From positions 745,414 through 809,413 of the forward strand of contig SCFE01000061.1 of NCBI GenBank assembly GCA_004352715.1: a stretch of DNA of 64,000 nt, read 5' to 3'. Positions 43,508-53,549 of the stretch are shown piece by piece. A program made the translations under genes and the position numbers. Source of the DNA: Hofstenia miamia (lineage: Eukaryota; Xenacoelomorpha; Acoela). The stretch's first letter is position 1, and each line of letters begins with the position of its first letter. The notes beneath the pieces were generated by a model that did no database searches, was not told where the DNA came from, and worked only from the letters and a program-made list of their open reading frames with translations.

Positions 43508-44380
43508 NNNNNNNNNNNNNNNNNNNNNNNNNNNNNNNNNNNNNNNNNNNNNNNNNNNNNNNNNNNNNNNNNNNNNNNNNNNNNNNNNNNNNNNNNNNNN
43601 NNNNNNNNNNNNNNNNNNNNNNNNNNNNNNNNNNNNNNNNNNNNNNNNNNNNNNNNNNNNNNNNNNNNNNNNNNNNNNNNNNNNNNNNNNNNNNNNNNNN
43701 NNNNNNNNNNNNNNNNNNNNNNNNNNNNNNNNNNNNNNNNNNNNNNNNNNNNNNNNNNNNNNNNNNNNNNNNNNNNNNNNNNNNNNNNNNNNNNNNNNNN
43801 NNNNNNNNNNNNNNNNNNNNNNNNNNNNNNNNNNNNNNNNNNNNNNNNNNNNNNNNNNNNNNNNNNNNNNNNNNNNNNNNNNNNNNNNNNNNNNNNNNNN
43901 NNNNNNNNNNNNNNNNNNNNNNNNNNNNNNNNNNNNNNNNNNNNNNNNNNNNNNNNNNNNNNNNNNNNNNNNNNNNNNNNNNNNNNNNNNNNNNNNNNNN
44001 NNNNNNNNNNNNNNNNNNNNNNNNNNNNNNNNNNNNNNNNNNNNNNNNNNNNNNNNNNNNNNNNNNNNNNNNNNNNNNNNNNNNNNNNNNNNNNNNNNNN
44101 NNNNNNNNNNNNNNNNNNNNNNNNNNNNNNNNNNNNNNNNNNNNNNNNNNNNNNNNNNNNNNNNNNNNNNNNNNNNNNNNNNNNNNNNNNNNNNNNNNNN
44201 NNNNNNNNNNNNNNNNNNNNNNNNNNNNNNNNNNNNNNNNNNNNNNNNNNNNNNNNNNNNNNNNNNNNNNNNNNNNNNNNNNNNNNNNNNNNNNNNNNNN
44301 NNNNNNNNNNNNNNNNNNNNNNNNNNNNNNNNNNNNNNNNNNNNNNNNNNNNNNNNNNNNNNNNNNNNNNNNNNNNNNNN
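43508..44380. other. Assembly gap (873 N)
   Basis: 873 undetermined bases; the 132-bp repeat resumes directly after it. Confidence 0.98.
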
Positions 44381-44592
44381 GTTCTTGCCACATTTTATGC
44401 TATTCTTATTACGGTGTTTAACTAAGTTCTTACTAAGAATAGTGGTTTTGAAAGACATTATGTTATGAGCTATTCTTATTACGGCTTTACTGAAAATGGC
44501 TATTCTTACTAAGTTCTTGCCACATTTTATGCTATTCTTATTACGGTGTTTCACTAAGTTCTTACTAAGAATAGTACTTTTATTTGACATGG
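44381..44592. repeat. 132-bp repeat block, third location
   Basis: Nearly identical to 42541-42752, ending at the same TTTTATTTGACATGGGA boundary and then diverging. This suggests a third LINE tail in the preceding gap or a local duplication. 44593-44986 shows nothing recognisable. Confidence 0.75.
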
Positions 44593-45309
44593 GATACTCT
44601 CGAAGCATGTGCCAGGGCATGAGTTCATCCTGTGGCATGCCAAACTTTGGCAACAAAAGGGCACTTAACTTAGTTCATTTGACTCGGGACAAAGCCCATC
44701 GTGTGACGCCCCCTTTATTTTGAACTAAAAGATACAAATATATGTAGTAGTGTGCTATGACATGAACCATACATGCCAGTCCTCGCACAACTTGTGATGA
44801 CTGTTTACTAGTTCTGTGGTTAGCATTGACGGGGACCTGTAAACAAATACCTAATTAACCCACATAGAAGAACCGTCATATCAAGGTTGAAACATTATTC
44901 ATAACTCCAAAATACAGCATCTCAACTCGTTTTTAGTGTTGGTAACAGTTCATCATTAGCTAATTCATTAAATAATGAATAAACTACCACCAACCAGGGG
45001 TGCCGTTTATGGCCATATTTGAAATTTCGTCCATGCATTATGGCCATAATGGCCATTATGTAAAGTATGGTGAATGACGATGAAATATACGTAGAACACA
45101 TGTGGTAATACGTAAAACCACTTGAATAGAGTGATTTCTAATGTTCAATAACAAATATCAAATTACAAGGTGCAATTAAAAGACAACCATTTTTATATAA
45201 TATTAAATTGTAGAATATCGCATAAGGCACTAAGTCGCAGAACAAATCTATAACTATAAAATTGAATTGTCGTCTGTATGTGCGCTATGCACGCCTAAAC
45301 TACTGGGCG

Positions 45310-45530
45310 GATTGTCACCAAACTTTGCATGGTGACTCCCTATCACCCTGGGAAGGTTTTAGGGGGGTCAAAATGGGGGTCCCAGGGGGGGGTCCGGGGG
45401 GTCATTTTTTGCGATTTTCACTGTTATTAACTGCAATTTGCCACCAAACTTTACATAGGAACTCACTTTCACAGTGGGATTTTTGGGGGGTCAAAATGGG
45501 GGTCCCGGGGGGAGGGGGGCTTAGTAGGTC
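45310..45530 (+). repeat. Two G-rich direct repeats in the Helitron 5' region
   Basis: Two units, each with CACCAAACTTT(G/A)CAT followed by GGGGGGTCAAAATGGGGGTC and further G runs, lie at about 45318-45405 and 45441-45525. The runs of four to eight G could form G-quadruplexes. They lie within the leader before the Rep-helicase start. Confidence 0.6.
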
Positions 45531-45701
45531 GGGTCAAAATGGTTATTTTTTCTATGAAGTAAGTATTTTAGTTTCCAAAGGACTTCCTTACTCTTTGAAT
45601 AAAAATCCTAAACTGATAGTTAATTTTTTGATGATAGATCTTTTATATATCAGGTCTTTTATAGGTGCACCAAAATTTAGGTTAGTGAGTCATACTTCAA
45701 A

Positions 45702-45765
45702 AAACGTTTTTTAAAACATATAAAAGGACAAAAAACGTTTTTAAAACATATAAAAGGACAAAAAA
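45702..45765 (+). repeat. Two-unit tandem repeat before the Rep-helicase gene
   Basis: AAAACATATAAAAGGACAAA with flanking AAAACGTTTTT occurs twice in tandem, about 29-bp period. The TATAAAA in each unit lies about 210-250 bp before the start codon and could serve as a promoter element, though this is inference. Confidence 0.45.
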
Positions 45766-45947
45766 CTTTCAAGGCCATTCAGTTGACCTGTGACACTCAA
45801 AGAGTACACATCAAGTGATCTTTACTTAGTGAATTACAGTGCAAAAAAAATTTGAAAAATTAACATTTAAGGCCACTCAGTTGATGGTTTGCAGTCAAAG
45901 ATTTAAGAATTCCAAAATTAAGTAGCTCAATTAATATTTGTTAAACC

Positions 45948-48900
45948 ATGCCTCCAAAAAAGACAGCCTTATCAAGAAAAAACCCTCAAGCTAAGAGAAT
46001 GTCCTTAGCAAGGCAGAGGGAAACTGAAGAACAACAGAATGAACGCCTAACAGAAAATCAGACCAGGAATGCAACAGCACGACAACAAGAAACAGAAGAA
46101 CATCGCTACAATCGTCTAGCCTTAGACCAAGCAAGGCATGCTCTAACTCGCCAAAATGAGACTGCCACTAGGCACTCTGAGAGATTGGCTGAGAGACAAG
46201 GGAGATATGTTGAGACAAGAAGGCAGCCAAGATCATCCAACATTATATGGCTAAGAGCAGCATTTTCATATCAATCCTCTGTTCAGTACAGCACAGATTC
46301 TCATCTCATCATTGGTGATCTTTCCATAATTTGCACATTTTGTGGGGCAAGAAAATATAAGGCTGAACCTCCTGGCTTATGCTGCTCAAATGGAAAAGTA
46401 CAACTTCCACTGTTAAGACTTCCTCCTCAGCCTCTAAAAGAACTTTTAGAAGGAAACACACCAGAATCAAGGGGTTTCTTGGATAACATCAGGAAATACA
46501 ACTCAGCATTTCAAATGACATCTTTTGGAGCTTCACGGGAAGTTGTAGAACCAGGATTTACGCCTACATTCAAAGTACAAGGGCAAGTTTATCACTTAAT
46601 TGGATCTCTATTGCCACAACCAAATGAAAGTGAAAAATTTCTTCAAATCTACTTTATGGGAGATGCTGAACAACAATGCCAAAGAAGATGTGATAACTTT
46701 CAAAATATTGATAGAAATGTTGTACAATCTTTACAAGATATGCTTCACACTCATAATTCATTAGTAAAAAATTTCAAAATGGCTCTTGAACAACCCCATC
46801 CAAACAATGACTATAAAGTAGTTATTAGAGCAGACAAGAGACCAAGAGGTGAGCATGAAAGGAGATTTAATGCTCCAGCTACAAATGAAATTGCCATTCT
46901 TTTGGTTGGAGAGCAGCATGATCGTAGAGATATAGTTATCCAGCCAAGAAATGACAGACTTACTAGAGTTTCAGAATGTCATCGTTCTTATGATGCTCTC
47001 CAATATCCTTTAATATTTTGGCAAGGGCAAGATGGATACCATTTTCCAATTCCACAAGTTGATCCAAATACTAAGCGGCCAACAAACAAAAAAGTATCAG
47101 CAAATGATTTTTATTCTTACTTGCTTATGCTGCGATCTGGATGTCCCAGTCCTATTCATTTTTGTAGAGATTTATTTCACCAATTTTTAGTTGATGTTTA
47201 CGCTAAAGTTGAAAGCGAAAGACTACTTTTTATCCGTCAAAATCAAAAACAGTTACGTGCCGAGTCATATATACATTTACAAGATGCCATAGTCAATGAT
47301 GGAAATTTACAAAATTTGGGCCAGTTAGTCATTCTACCATCATCATTTACTGGTGGTCCAAGATTCATGCATGAAAGAACTCAAGATGCAATGACATATG
47401 TAAGGACTTATGGTAGACCAGATCTGTTTGTGACTTTCACCTGTAATCCCCAATGGACAGAAATTAAAGAGCTTCTCTTTCCGGGACAGAAATCTCACCA
47501 TAGACATGACTTGGTTGCAAGAGTGTTCAGACAAAAGCTCATAAAACTGGTCTCACTTATCACTAAGCAATGTGTATTTGGTGAGACAATTTGTCACATG
47601 TACACTGTAGAATGGCAGAAAAGAGGTCTCCCTCATGCTCATATGCTTATTTGGCTCAAAGACAAAATCCATTCCAATCAAATTGATTCCATTATAAGTG
47701 CTGAAATTCCTAATCCAGTAGTAGATCCAGAATTGTTTGAGGTAATTAAGACTCAAATGATTCATGGACCCTGTGGTCAACTTAATGTCAATTCACCGTG
47801 TATGATTGATGGCAAGTGCTCAAAGAGGTATCCAAAGCAGTTTTTATCAGAAACAGAAACAGCTGAAGATGGATACCCAAGCTATCGACGTAGAAAACCA
47901 GGACACGGAGGTCACACTGCAAAACTTAGCGAAGGCTCAAATAGAGAAATTGAAGTTGATAATAGATGGGTTGTTCCCTACTGCCCCTTGCTATCAAAGA
48001 TCTTTAAAGCACATATCAATGTTGAATTCTGTAATTCAGTTAAATCAATCAAGTATGTATGCAAATATGTAAACAAAGGATCAGATATGGCTGTGTTTGG
48101 TCTCCAGGATATCAACAAGAATGATGAAATAACTTGCTTTCAAATGGCAAGGTACATTAGCAGTAATGAGGCAGCATGGAGGCTTTTTCAATTTCCCTTG
48201 CATGAACGTTATCCAACTGTAGTTCATCTAGCTGTTCATTTGGAGAATGGTCAGAGAGTTTACTTCAACCCTAACAATCCCCATAATGTTCAACAGCAGA
48301 TGGAAAATCCAAGAGCAACTACTCTAACAGCATTTTTTGATCTTTGCCAAAATGATGAATTTGCCTCTACTTTGCTATACAATGAAGTTCCACAATATTA
48401 CACTTGGCAGCAGTCCTTGAAAAAGTGGAAAAGGAGAGTTCAAGGAAAAGCAATTGAAGGCCAACCTGGGATAAAGAAAGATCCAGCATTGGGCAGAGTA
48501 TACACAGTTCATCCCAACAATTTTGAATGTTATTTCCTTCGCATGATGCTTCATACTGTTCGGGGTCCAAAAAGTTTTCAAGATTTAAAAACTTACAATG
48601 GGCAATTATGTGACACATATCGTCAAGCATGCCACTTGCATGGTCTCTTAGTAGGCGACAATCATTGGAATTTAACTTTAGAAGAAGCCACAATATCATC
48701 ATCTGCTTTCCAGCTGAGAAATCTCTTTGCTATTATGCTTATCACCTGTGATATATCAAGTCCTCGCCAACTTTGGGATAACCACAAAGAACCTATGTCA
48801 GAAGATATAATTCATCAACTACAGAGGCAAAATCCAATGTTAGAGATCCAGTTAAATGAGAACATTGAAAATGAATCACTTATCAAACTGGAAGATAAAG

Positions 48901-50414
48901 TCCTTCAACTAGGAGGTAAGTTACTGAAAGAATATGGACTGCCTGCCCCTACCAGAGAACACAATAATGTGGCTCAAGAAATTTTAAGAGAAACTTCATA
49001 TAATTTGGACAACTTAAGAGAAAAAGTATCACTGAATGAGCCAAAGTTATTACCTGAACAAAGAAGGGCTTATGACATAATAATTGCAAAAGTCCAACAT
49101 CATCAAGGTGGGATATTTTTTCTCGATGCTCCTGGAGGCACTGGAAAGACATTTCTGATTAACTTGCTATTAGCAAAATGCCGTCTTAATAAATGTATTG
49201 CTTTAGCAGTGGCCTCTTCAGGTATTGCAGCAACTCTGCTGGATGGTGGAAGAACAGCTCATTCAACATTTAAGCTTCCTTTAAATTTATCAAGGACAGA
49301 AACACCAGTATGTAACATATCAAAGTCCTCAGCAAAGGCCAAAGTGTTACAAAGGACCCGTCTCATAGTCTGGGATGAATGTACAATGTCACATCGTTGT
49401 GCACTTGAAGCAGTAGATCGAACTATTCAAGATATTACAGGGAAAAACCTTCTTATGGGAGGAGTTACTGTAGTCTTGGCTGGAGATTTTAGACAAACCT
49501 TGCCTGTAATTCCAAAAGGAACCAAAGCTGATGAATTGAAAGCATGCCTAAAGCAATCATACCTTTGGAGATATGTTACAAAACTGCATCTCACTGTTAA
49601 TATGAGAGCGCAGCTATTTGGAGATCAATCTGCTGCCTTATTTTCCCAACAACTTTTAAGTATTGGCAATGGCCAGATAGAATATAACCCTCAAGCACAG
49701 CAGCATAGGCTTCCATGTGGTGAGATGGTACAAAATGTCAATGTCCTGAAAGAAAGGGTCTTTCCTAACATTCAACACAACTTTTTAAATGCAAAGTGGC
49801 TTTGTGAGCGAGCAATTTTAGCTCCCAGAAACGATGCTGTAGATAAGATAAACTTTGAATTGTTAGAAATTTTACCTGGAACTGACCAAGCATTCAAGTC
49901 AATTGACACCGTTGTGGATCAAGATCAAGCAGTTCAATACCCTCCAGAGTTTCTAAATTCACTACAGCCCTCTGGAATGCCACCACATAACCTTATTTTG
50001 AAAAAAGGAGCCCCTATTACGCTACTAAGGAATTTGGATCCTCCAAGACTGTGTAATGGTACACGACTGGTTGTTAAGTCCATGAGACGCCATGTGCTTG
50101 AAGCTACAATTATAACTGGAAATTATCGAGGTGAAGACGTATTCATACCACGAATACCATTGATTCCATCAGACACACCATTTGAATTCAAGAGACTTCA
50201 ATTTCCAGTGAAATTAAGCTTTGCTATGTCCATTAACAAATCTCAAGGACAATCACTGAGAGTTGTTGGCCTAAATCTTCTAGCACCATGTTTTTCTCAT
50301 GGACAGCTATATGTTGGATGCTCAAGAGTTGGATCTTCGAAGAATTTATTTATATGTACCCCATTGAAGGATCACACAGAAAATATTGTTTATCAGGAAG
50401 CACTTCAGAATTAA
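45948..50414 (+). CDS. Helitron Rep-helicase protein, intact
   Basis: 1,488 codons without a break. Residues 1-95 are charged repeats (RQ-x-ETEE-x-x-x-RL type). A CCCC zinc finger lies at about 129-150 (CTFCGARKYKAEPPGLCC). The rolling-circle Rep domain has the HUH motif in GLPHAHMLIWL (about 560-570) and the two-tyrosine motif KYVCKYVNKG (about 701-711). A Pif1-family helicase follows: Walker A APGGTGKTF (about 1060-1068), Walker B LIVWDECTMS (about 1139-1148), GDFRQTLPVIP (about 1178-1188) and the C-terminal MSINKSQGQSL motif (about 1426-1436). The protein nicks one strand at the element end, unwinds and transfers it in rolling-circle fashion. No OTU or endonuclease domain is seen. The first ATG (45948) is used because upstream sequence in frame is repeat-like. 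Confidence 0.95.
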   Translation: MPPKKTALSRKNPQAKRMSLARQRETEEQQNERLTENQTRNATARQQETEEHRYNRLALDQARHALTRQNETATRHSERLAERQGRYVETRRQPRSSNIIWLRAAFSYQSSVQYSTDSHLIIGDLSIICTFCGARKYKAEPPGLCCSNGKVQLPLLRLPPQPLKELLEGNTPESRGFLDNIRKYNSAFQMTSFGASREVVEPGFTPTFKVQGQVYHLIGSLLPQPNESEKFLQIYFMGDAEQQCQRRCDNFQNIDRNVVQSLQDMLHTHNSLVKNFKMALEQPHPNNDYKVVIRADKRPRGEHERRFNAPATNEIAILLVGEQHDRRDIVIQPRNDRLTRVSECHRSYDALQYPLIFWQGQDGYHFPIPQVDPNTKRPTNKKVSANDFYSYLLMLRSGCPSPIHFCRDLFHQFLVDVYAKVESERLLFIRQNQKQLRAESYIHLQDAIVNDGNLQNLGQLVILPSSFTGGPRFMHERTQDAMTYVRTYGRPDLFVTFTCNPQWTEIKELLFPGQKSHHRHDLVARVFRQKLIKLVSLITKQCVFGETICHMYTVEWQKRGLPHAHMLIWLKDKIHSNQIDSIISAEIPNPVVDPELFEVIKTQMIHGPCGQLNVNSPCMIDGKCSKRYPKQFLSETETAEDGYPSYRRRKPGHGGHTAKLSEGSNREIEVDNRWVVPYCPLLSKIFKAHINVEFCNSVKSIKYVCKYVNKGSDMAVFGLQDINKNDEITCFQMARYISSNEAAWRLFQFPLHERYPTVVHLAVHLENGQRVYFNPNNPHNVQQQMENPRATTLTAFFDLCQNDEFASTLLYNEVPQYYTWQQSLKKWKRRVQGKAIEGQPGIKKDPALGRVYTVHPNNFECYFLRMMLHTVRGPKSFQDLKTYNGQLCDTYRQACHLHGLLVGDNHWNLTLEEATISSSAFQLRNLFAIMLITCDISSPRQLWDNHKEPMSEDIIHQLQRQNPMLEIQLNENIENESLIKLEDKVLQLGGKLLKEYGLPAPTREHNNVAQEILRETSYNLDNLREKVSLNEPKLLPEQRRAYDIIIAKVQHHQGGIFFLDAPGGTGKTFLINLLLAKCRLNKCIALAVASSGIAATLLDGGRTAHSTFKLPLNLSRTETPVCNISKSSAKAKVLQRTRLIVWDECTMSHRCALEAVDRTIQDITGKNLLMGGVTVVLAGDFRQTLPVIPKGTKADELKACLKQSYLWRYVTKLHLTVNMRAQLFGDQSAALFSQQLLSIGNGQIEYNPQAQQHRLPCGEMVQNVNVLKERVFPNIQHNFLNAKWLCERAILAPRNDAVDKINFELLEILPGTDQAFKSIDTVVDQDQAVQYPPEFLNSLQPSGMPPHNLILKKGAPITLLRNLDPPRLCNGTRLVVKSMRRHVLEATIITGNYRGEDVFIPRIPLIPSDTPFEFKRLQFPVKLSFAMSINKSQGQSLRVVGLNLLAPCFSHGQLYVGCSRVGSSKNLFICTPLKDHTENIVYQEALQN

Positions 50415-50503
50415 TATTTGTTTAAAGTATGCTGTCTTTAAGAATAACATGCATCAATGCCTTATAAACTTAAGCTGTATGCATAACATGTGACTTTAAT
50501 TAG

Positions 50504-50509
50504 AATAAA
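50504..50509 (+). terminator. Polyadenylation signal of the Helitron gene
   Basis: AATAAA lies 90 nt after the stop codon and within the element. Confidence 0.6.
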
Positions 50510-50552
50510 TATCTTTACTAAAACATATTATCGTCTTTTACTTTTCAAATAC

Positions 50553-50580
50553 CCCGGGCAACGCCGGGTACCCCTGCTAG
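50553..50580 (+). other. Helitron 3' terminal hairpin and CTAG
   Basis: 5-bp GC stem CCCGG/CCGGG with a six-base loop, then ACCCCTGCTAG-type end. This is the transposition terminator of Helitrons. Confidence 0.9.
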
Positions 50581-51072
50581 TTTTAAAATAAACGAATAAA
50601 CATACTATTTTTGTTTGTTTTTGAATACAACGTGTTTGTTATTCGCAATCATTATGAATTTTGAAACAAAGTAATCGTCAGCATTTGTTTGCAATCCACT
50701 ATTACAAATAGGAAACAACTTTATCTTTAGTATTTGTTTACAATCTGCTGAAACTGCTTACTAAACTTTTGCAACACTTAAAAATATTGCTATCTCATCA
50801 AAATGTATTTTTTGGTTCAAAGTATTTGTAAAATATTTATACCAACTCAATCTTTATAAATGTAAGATATATGACACTAAGTTTAATAATTTTATTGAAA
50901 GTAATTATAAATTCTGTATGTATAACAATAAATTTATGGATTTCTATTATAGGCATATTTTTAAATTCACCATCCATAATGGCCATACATTTTTTTCTAC
51001 CATACCATTATGAAAACCATATGGTACATAATGGTATGGTACCATACCATAATCGGCACGTCTGCCACAAAC

Positions 51073-51713
51073 CTACATCATTATAATATACCTAAAGATA
51101 AATTAGATATTTCAATTGTAATTGAAATTAGATTAATTTTTTAAAGCTATATAAAACAATTATAAAATCTTGCACCTTTTCAAAAAATTCTAAATTAGTG
51201 CTGACATTTTGTCCAAATTATTCTCACATTGCTTTGAGTAGGTGTAATTAAAAGTATTCATAAGTTGACATGTATGCTTTTTCAACAAATTAGCACAAAA
51301 AATAATGATTACTTGGTCTTCATATACTTAGCGCCAAATATATATACAAATACATATTTACCGTCTCTAGCTATTATTGAATATTTATTAAATTTCGCAA
51401 CAAATTCAACATGTAACGTGTTCGTTACAAATTCAACAAAATTTCAACGTTGCTGAAGCCAAAAACGTTTGTTAGAGGGAGGGGACATGTATTTATTCAA
51501 ATCTTTTAATTTGCAAGAGTTTTAAATTTCCTTCCAAACAGGACAGATCTTAGGCACGTTTAGAAACCATTGACTAAGCAAAAAAATACGTGTATATTCC
51601 TTTAAAAATATTTTCTTATGTTAATTCTGTTTGTCTTCAATTCTGGTTGTATGCATTAAAAATTAGACCAAAACTAAGTTAAATATTGCTTATTGGATAA
51701 GATTCTGTTAAAA
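51073..51713. other. 3' flank of penta-EF gene A, no further gene seen
   Basis: AT-rich; presumably contains the minus-strand 3' untranslated region of the gene ending at 51714. Confidence 0.4.
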
Positions 51714-52244
51714 TCACATAGACATGAGCACTTGAATGAAGTCATCGTAAGTGAATGTGGCAGAACCAGATTGGTTTGTGTCACGCCTGCGAAACTGCTC
51801 CGTGCCAGTTCTAAGTTTAACACAAAGTGCAATGTAATTGCTGAAGTCTATTCGATTCTGTATTGAGTAACGCCTCACTATTACTTGCATAGCTTGAGGA
51901 GTAAGGTTGTATCCGAATCCTACAAGTGATGCGTGCAGCTCGTGTGGCTCAAGTGTGTTTGACTTATCGATATCCGCAGCCACAAATGAGGATTTCCACT
52001 GATTTAATACATTGAATATCTCTTTCATTTCCGCGAACCCCATTGCACCACTGTAGTCTCTGTCTAACATCAGCAACATAATTCTGCATACTTCCATTGA
52101 AAATTTATTACTATATGCTGATGTAAGCATATGTTGACATTCCTCCGGATCTATTTGCCCATCTTGTCCAGCCACTTGCTGAAAATAATTATAAAGCGGG
52201 TCACCTTGTGGGACGTAAATGCTGCTTATCGTTTGCAATAGTTC
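51714..52244 (-). CDS. Penta-EF-hand protein, sorcin/grancalcin-like, copy A, main exon
   Basis: A single large exon runs from the acceptor ATTTAG at 52250-52245 to the stop at 51714. With the ATG supplied by the preceding exon (59426-59428) the protein would be 177 residues starting MELLQTISS. It has no Gly/Pro-rich tail, unlike mammalian sorcin. EF1: DPLYNYFQQVAGQDGQIDPE (about 16-35). EF2: DRDYSGAMGFAE (62-73), canonical. EF3: DIDKSNTLEPHE (92-103), nearly canonical. EF4 degenerate; EF5 RRRDTNQSGSATFTYDDF near the end, used for dimerisation in this family. The C-terminus FIQVLMSM matches the sorcin type. It is a cytosolic calcium sensor that probably binds membranes or targets upon calcium. 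A tandem paralogue lies at 62821-63303. Confidence 0.9.
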   Translation of the reverse strand, partial: ELLQTISSIYVPQGDPLYNYFQQVAGQDGQIDPEECQHMLTSAYSNKFSMEVCRIMLLMLDRDYSGAMGFAEMKEIFNVLNQWKSSFVAADIDKSNTLEPHELHASLVGFGYNLTPQAMQVIVRRYSIQNRIDFSNYIALCVKLRTGTEQFRRRDTNQSGSATFTYDDFIQVLMSM

Positions 52245-53549
52245 CTAAATATGAATTGTAGTACATAATACTTTGAAAAAATTATGGAATATTCTGTTGG
52301 CTAAGAAAGCCAATAGAATAATCCATGTATATACATTCAAACTTTGTACATTGCAATTACTAAATTTCATCTCAACTTTATATTTTTTAGGTAAATGAAT
52401 GGAAAATCTATTTACATTGAATCAAAATATGCTTAAGTTTTTGCAAAGTTCACAAGAAATTCAGTCAAAGTTGACAGCCTAATTGGATGTTCTCAAAAGG
52501 ATTCAAAACAAAGTGCTATTTTAATTATAGTGCTGTGAGGATTTTCAATATATTTGGAACCAAGCAATAATTTTTTTACAAATGCACATACTATCTAGTT
52601 ACACAGAAGTGAACATTTCAAAAAATATTCTAGATTTTTATTAAGATACAATTTAGTTACTTGTAGATTAAATTTATTCAGCAATGTTGGAAATTTTATT
52701 CTCTATTAAAAATATTAGAATACCTGATTCTTAATAAAGGTCAATGTACATTGGGTCTCATATTTAGACATTTTTTGTTAGTCGTTTGAACGGAACTTCC
52801 ATTAAGCATATGTTAATGTATGTGTTTTCTGGTATTCTGGACCAAAAATATGCATGCGACTTCAGGCCGGCCCCGTTGGCATGGTGGTGTTAAAATATAT
52901 AAGCTGCTGTTCAAAATTCCTTAGAAAATTTTATAAAACAATATGCAGCTGTAGCCAAAAGTGTTGGCTATAAAAAGACAAGTTTGCAATTATAACCAAA
53001 CTCTTCAACTGCAAAAATTAATTCACGAGTAATTTCTCATTCAATCAAAATGATTCAATTCCTGATATGAATATAACAACTGCACTTTAATCTTAAGTTC
53101 ATTTGTTATAGTCAGCGCCATCTTAGATTTTTGCTTGGATTTGTCATTATTATGGAGATTGGAAGCTACAAACCCTTTCCAAATTGTTTTCTTGGTGAAT
53201 TTTCGCCATACCCAACGTGATGTAGCAGCGTGGGTGTATCCCAACTAGTTGTGTCAATAATGAAGAAACTCAAGTATACAGGTTCCTATTACTCTGCATG
53301 TCAATCTGGTCACCTGTGTGCAATATGAAGGCAACTTATCACACCATCAAGAGAGTAGTTCAGGCTGATCAGAGTGCTTCATCATCCATGATTGGCTACT
53401 TCATCAGTGCTAGGAAGGTATGTTGCCGGTTATCCACAGAATTGGGACTTAAAGCTTGTTGACCAGTTAGAATCCTTTAATATTGAAAAAAAACATTTGT
53501 GACCAATTGGATTTTGCCACAAATATAAGCATTATGGCAAGGAAATGTG

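Larger units (their letters stand above)
45247..50580 (+). mobile_element. Complete autonomous Helitron
   Basis: 5,334 bp. The 5' end is TCTATAACTATAAAATTGAA, preceded by A; the TC start and following TATA-A-rich stretch are typical. The 3' end is a GC-rich hairpin (CCCGG-GCAACG-CCGGG, 50553-50568) followed 8 nt later by CTAG (50577-50580) and then T. So insertion was between A and T without duplication, as is characteristic. It carries one intact Rep-helicase gene. AATAAA lies at 50504-50509. Intact ends plus intact frame suggest recent activity. Confidence 0.95.
44995..51064. mobile_element. hAT-type MITE (about 736 bp) split by the Helitron
   Basis: The left end is CAGGGGTGCCGTTTATGG; the right end, inverted, is CAGACGTGCCGATTATGG. 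The flanking 8-mers CCACCAAC (44987-44994) and CCACAAAC (51065-51072) match at seven of eight positions, as expected for a hAT target duplication. Left (44995-45246) and right (50581-51064) halves are rich in ATGGCCAT/ATGGTACCAT palindromes. No transposase is present, so it is non-autonomous. The Helitron at 45247-50580 inserted later. Confidence 0.75.

Noticed and set aside
47343-49152. Several minus-strand and alternative-frame ORFs inside the Helitron gene
   Set aside because: All are shadows of the 1,488-codon Rep-helicase frame.
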